Source: Elstera cyanobacteriorum
Lineage (GTDB): Bacteria > Pseudomonadota > Alphaproteobacteria > Elsterales > Elsteraceae
Assembly: GCF_002251735.1 (NCBI RefSeq)
Contig: NZ_NOXS01000035.1
Coordinates: 252,814-316,813 of the forward strand
DNA length: 64,000 nt
Reading direction: 5' to 3'
Positions 63,298 through 64,000 of the stretch are shown piece after piece. Made by a program: the position numbers and the translations under genes. Below the pieces are notes generated by a model that ran no database searches, was not told the origin of the DNA, and saw only the letters and a list, made by a program, of their open reading frames with translations. Numbering within the stretch: the first letter of the stretch is position 1; every line of letters starts with the position of its first letter.

Positions 63298-64000
63298 TTA
63301 GGCCGCGCGCGACCGGGGGCCGCTTTTGGCGGAACCGCCCGCGCCCCCGCTGAGATCGACAACGCGCACCGACGTTTTGATGCGTTGCTTGGTGCCGTCT
63401 TGGAAAACGATGGTCGTGTCGATTGGCACGATTTCCACATCGTCGTAAACGGCCTGGATAATGTCGGCGTATTTTTCGTTGATCACGCCGCGCCGCACTT
63501 TGCGGGTACGGGTGAGTTCGCCATCGTCCGCGTCCAGCTCCTTATACAGCAGCAGGAATTTGCGGATGCGCTGGAACTCCGGCAGCCCCTCGTTCACTTT
63601 GCGCACTTCATCGTGCAGCAGCGCGTAGGTCTGGTCCTTGGCCGACAGGTCGGAATAGGTCGTAAAGGCGATCCGGTTCTTTTCCGCCCATTTCGACACA
63701 ACCGGGTAGCGAATGCAGATCATTGCCGCCAGATAATCGCGCTGGTCGCCGAGGATAACGGCTTCGGCCACATAGGGGCTGAACTTCAACTTATTTTCGA
63801 TATAGGCCGGGGAGAAACGGTCGCCGCCCTTAGTGGTGGCGATGTCCTTAATGCGGTCGATGACCGTCAGATGGCCTTTCTTATCGAAATAGCCCGCGTC
63901 GCCCGTATGCATCCACCCGTCGCGAATATCGGCATTCGACGCCGCCTCGTTCCGGTAATAACCCAGGAACATATTGGGGTGGCGGGTCACGATTTCGCCG
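63298..64000 (-). CDS. Partial AMP-forming acyl-CoA ligase (C-terminal part)
   Basis: At least 234 residues are present; the frame is open to the right edge. Motifs are IVTRHPNMFLGYYRNEAA, GWMHTGDAGYFDKKGHLTVIDRIKDIATTKGGDRFSPAYIENKLKFSPYV (in parts), with HTGD the A8-like ATP site, and RTRKVRRGVINEKY the C-terminal domain. It is the long-chain acyl/aromatic CoA ligase type often found with Liv-like transporters. The C-terminal tail is Gly/Ser-rich. Confidence 0.88.
   Translation of the reverse strand, partial: GEIVTRHPNMFLGYYRNEAASNADIRDGWMHTGDAGYFDKKGHLTVIDRIKDIATTKGGDRFSPAYIENKLKFSPYVAEAVILGDQRDYLAAMICIRYPVVSKWAEKNRIAFTTYSDLSAKDQTYALLHDEVRKVNEGLPEFQRIRKFLLLYKELDADDGELTRTRKVRRGVINEKYADIIQAVYDDVEIVPIDTTIVFQDGTKQRIKTSVRVVDLSGGAGGSAKSGPRSRAA

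Overview
The window looks like a chromosomal segment of a high-GC alphaproteobacterium, probably of the Rhodospirillales (Azospirillum/Magnetospirillum-like). The grounds are the fused aerobic indolepyruvate:ferredoxin oxidoreductase, the TAXI-type TRAP system with its DUF1850 partner, a 6S RNA between zapA and the formyl-THF cyclo-ligase gene, a petABC operon, the prs-rplY-pth-ychF cluster and two branched-chain/aromatic-acid type ABC transporters. The placement is inferred from gene content and codon use; no 16S gene is present. No phage, integrase, insertion sequence, CRISPR array, rRNA or tRNA gene was recognised.

Layout. 1-5.3 kb (minus): partial lipoprotein, DUF1850 protein, fused TRAP permease, TAXI binding protein, exported alpha/beta hydrolase. 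5.6-14.4 kb (plus): fused 2-oxoacid:ferredoxin oxidoreductase, then a complete five-gene Liv-type ABC transporter. 14.5-15.6 kb: group III truncated globin overlapping an alternative oxidase gene. 15.8-17.05 kb: small accessory island with HigBA-like toxin-antitoxin, a DUF2442 gene and an AT-rich orphan gene. 17.1-23.8 kb: amino-acid genes ilvI-ilvH-ilvC, miaA, and serB-serA. 23.9-25.7 kb: sigma factor operon with anti-sigma-like, heavy-metal-sensor-like and ribbon-helix-helix proteins, followed by tandem copies of a dispersed repeat. 25.9-32.6 kb: uup, an EAL phosphodiesterase, DUF2798, metallophosphoesterase, formyl-THF cyclo-ligase, 6S RNA, zapA. 32.7-36.3 kb: tkt, gap and a hypothetical gene. 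36.4-38.7 kb: an unusual gene with flagellin-like ends around a beta-propeller of ELWxSDGT repeats. 38.7-44.4 kb: GST, soluble chemoreceptor, aldo/keto reductase with divergent LysR regulator, hemF, trmL. 44.6-49.5 kb: petABC, mtnP, VOC protein. 49.6-54.8 kb (minus): SGNH-like protein, ychF, SRPBCC protein, pth, rplY, prs. 55-57.8 kb: a histidine kinase/LuxR-type regulator pair and a MazEF-type module. 57.8-64 kb (minus): a CoA-ligase/ABC-transporter cluster typical of aromatic or branched acid uptake, running off the right edge.

How it fits together. Much of the window is housekeeping: Ile/Val/Leu and Ser synthesis, pentose phosphate and glycolysis, the bc1 complex, translation. A second theme is capture and catabolism of organic acids and amino acids: TAXI-TRAP, two Liv systems, CoA ligases and the 2-oxoacid oxidoreductase. 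The globin-AOX pair suggests a respiratory branch resistant to nitric oxide. The most unusual items are the flagellin/beta-propeller fusion, the globin-AOX pair with an operator-like inverted repeat, a dispersed 60-80 bp palindromic repeat family, and the AT-rich orphan gene joined to the 5' end of a DUF2442 gene. Several strong hairpins lie directly after binding-protein genes and probably set expression ratios.
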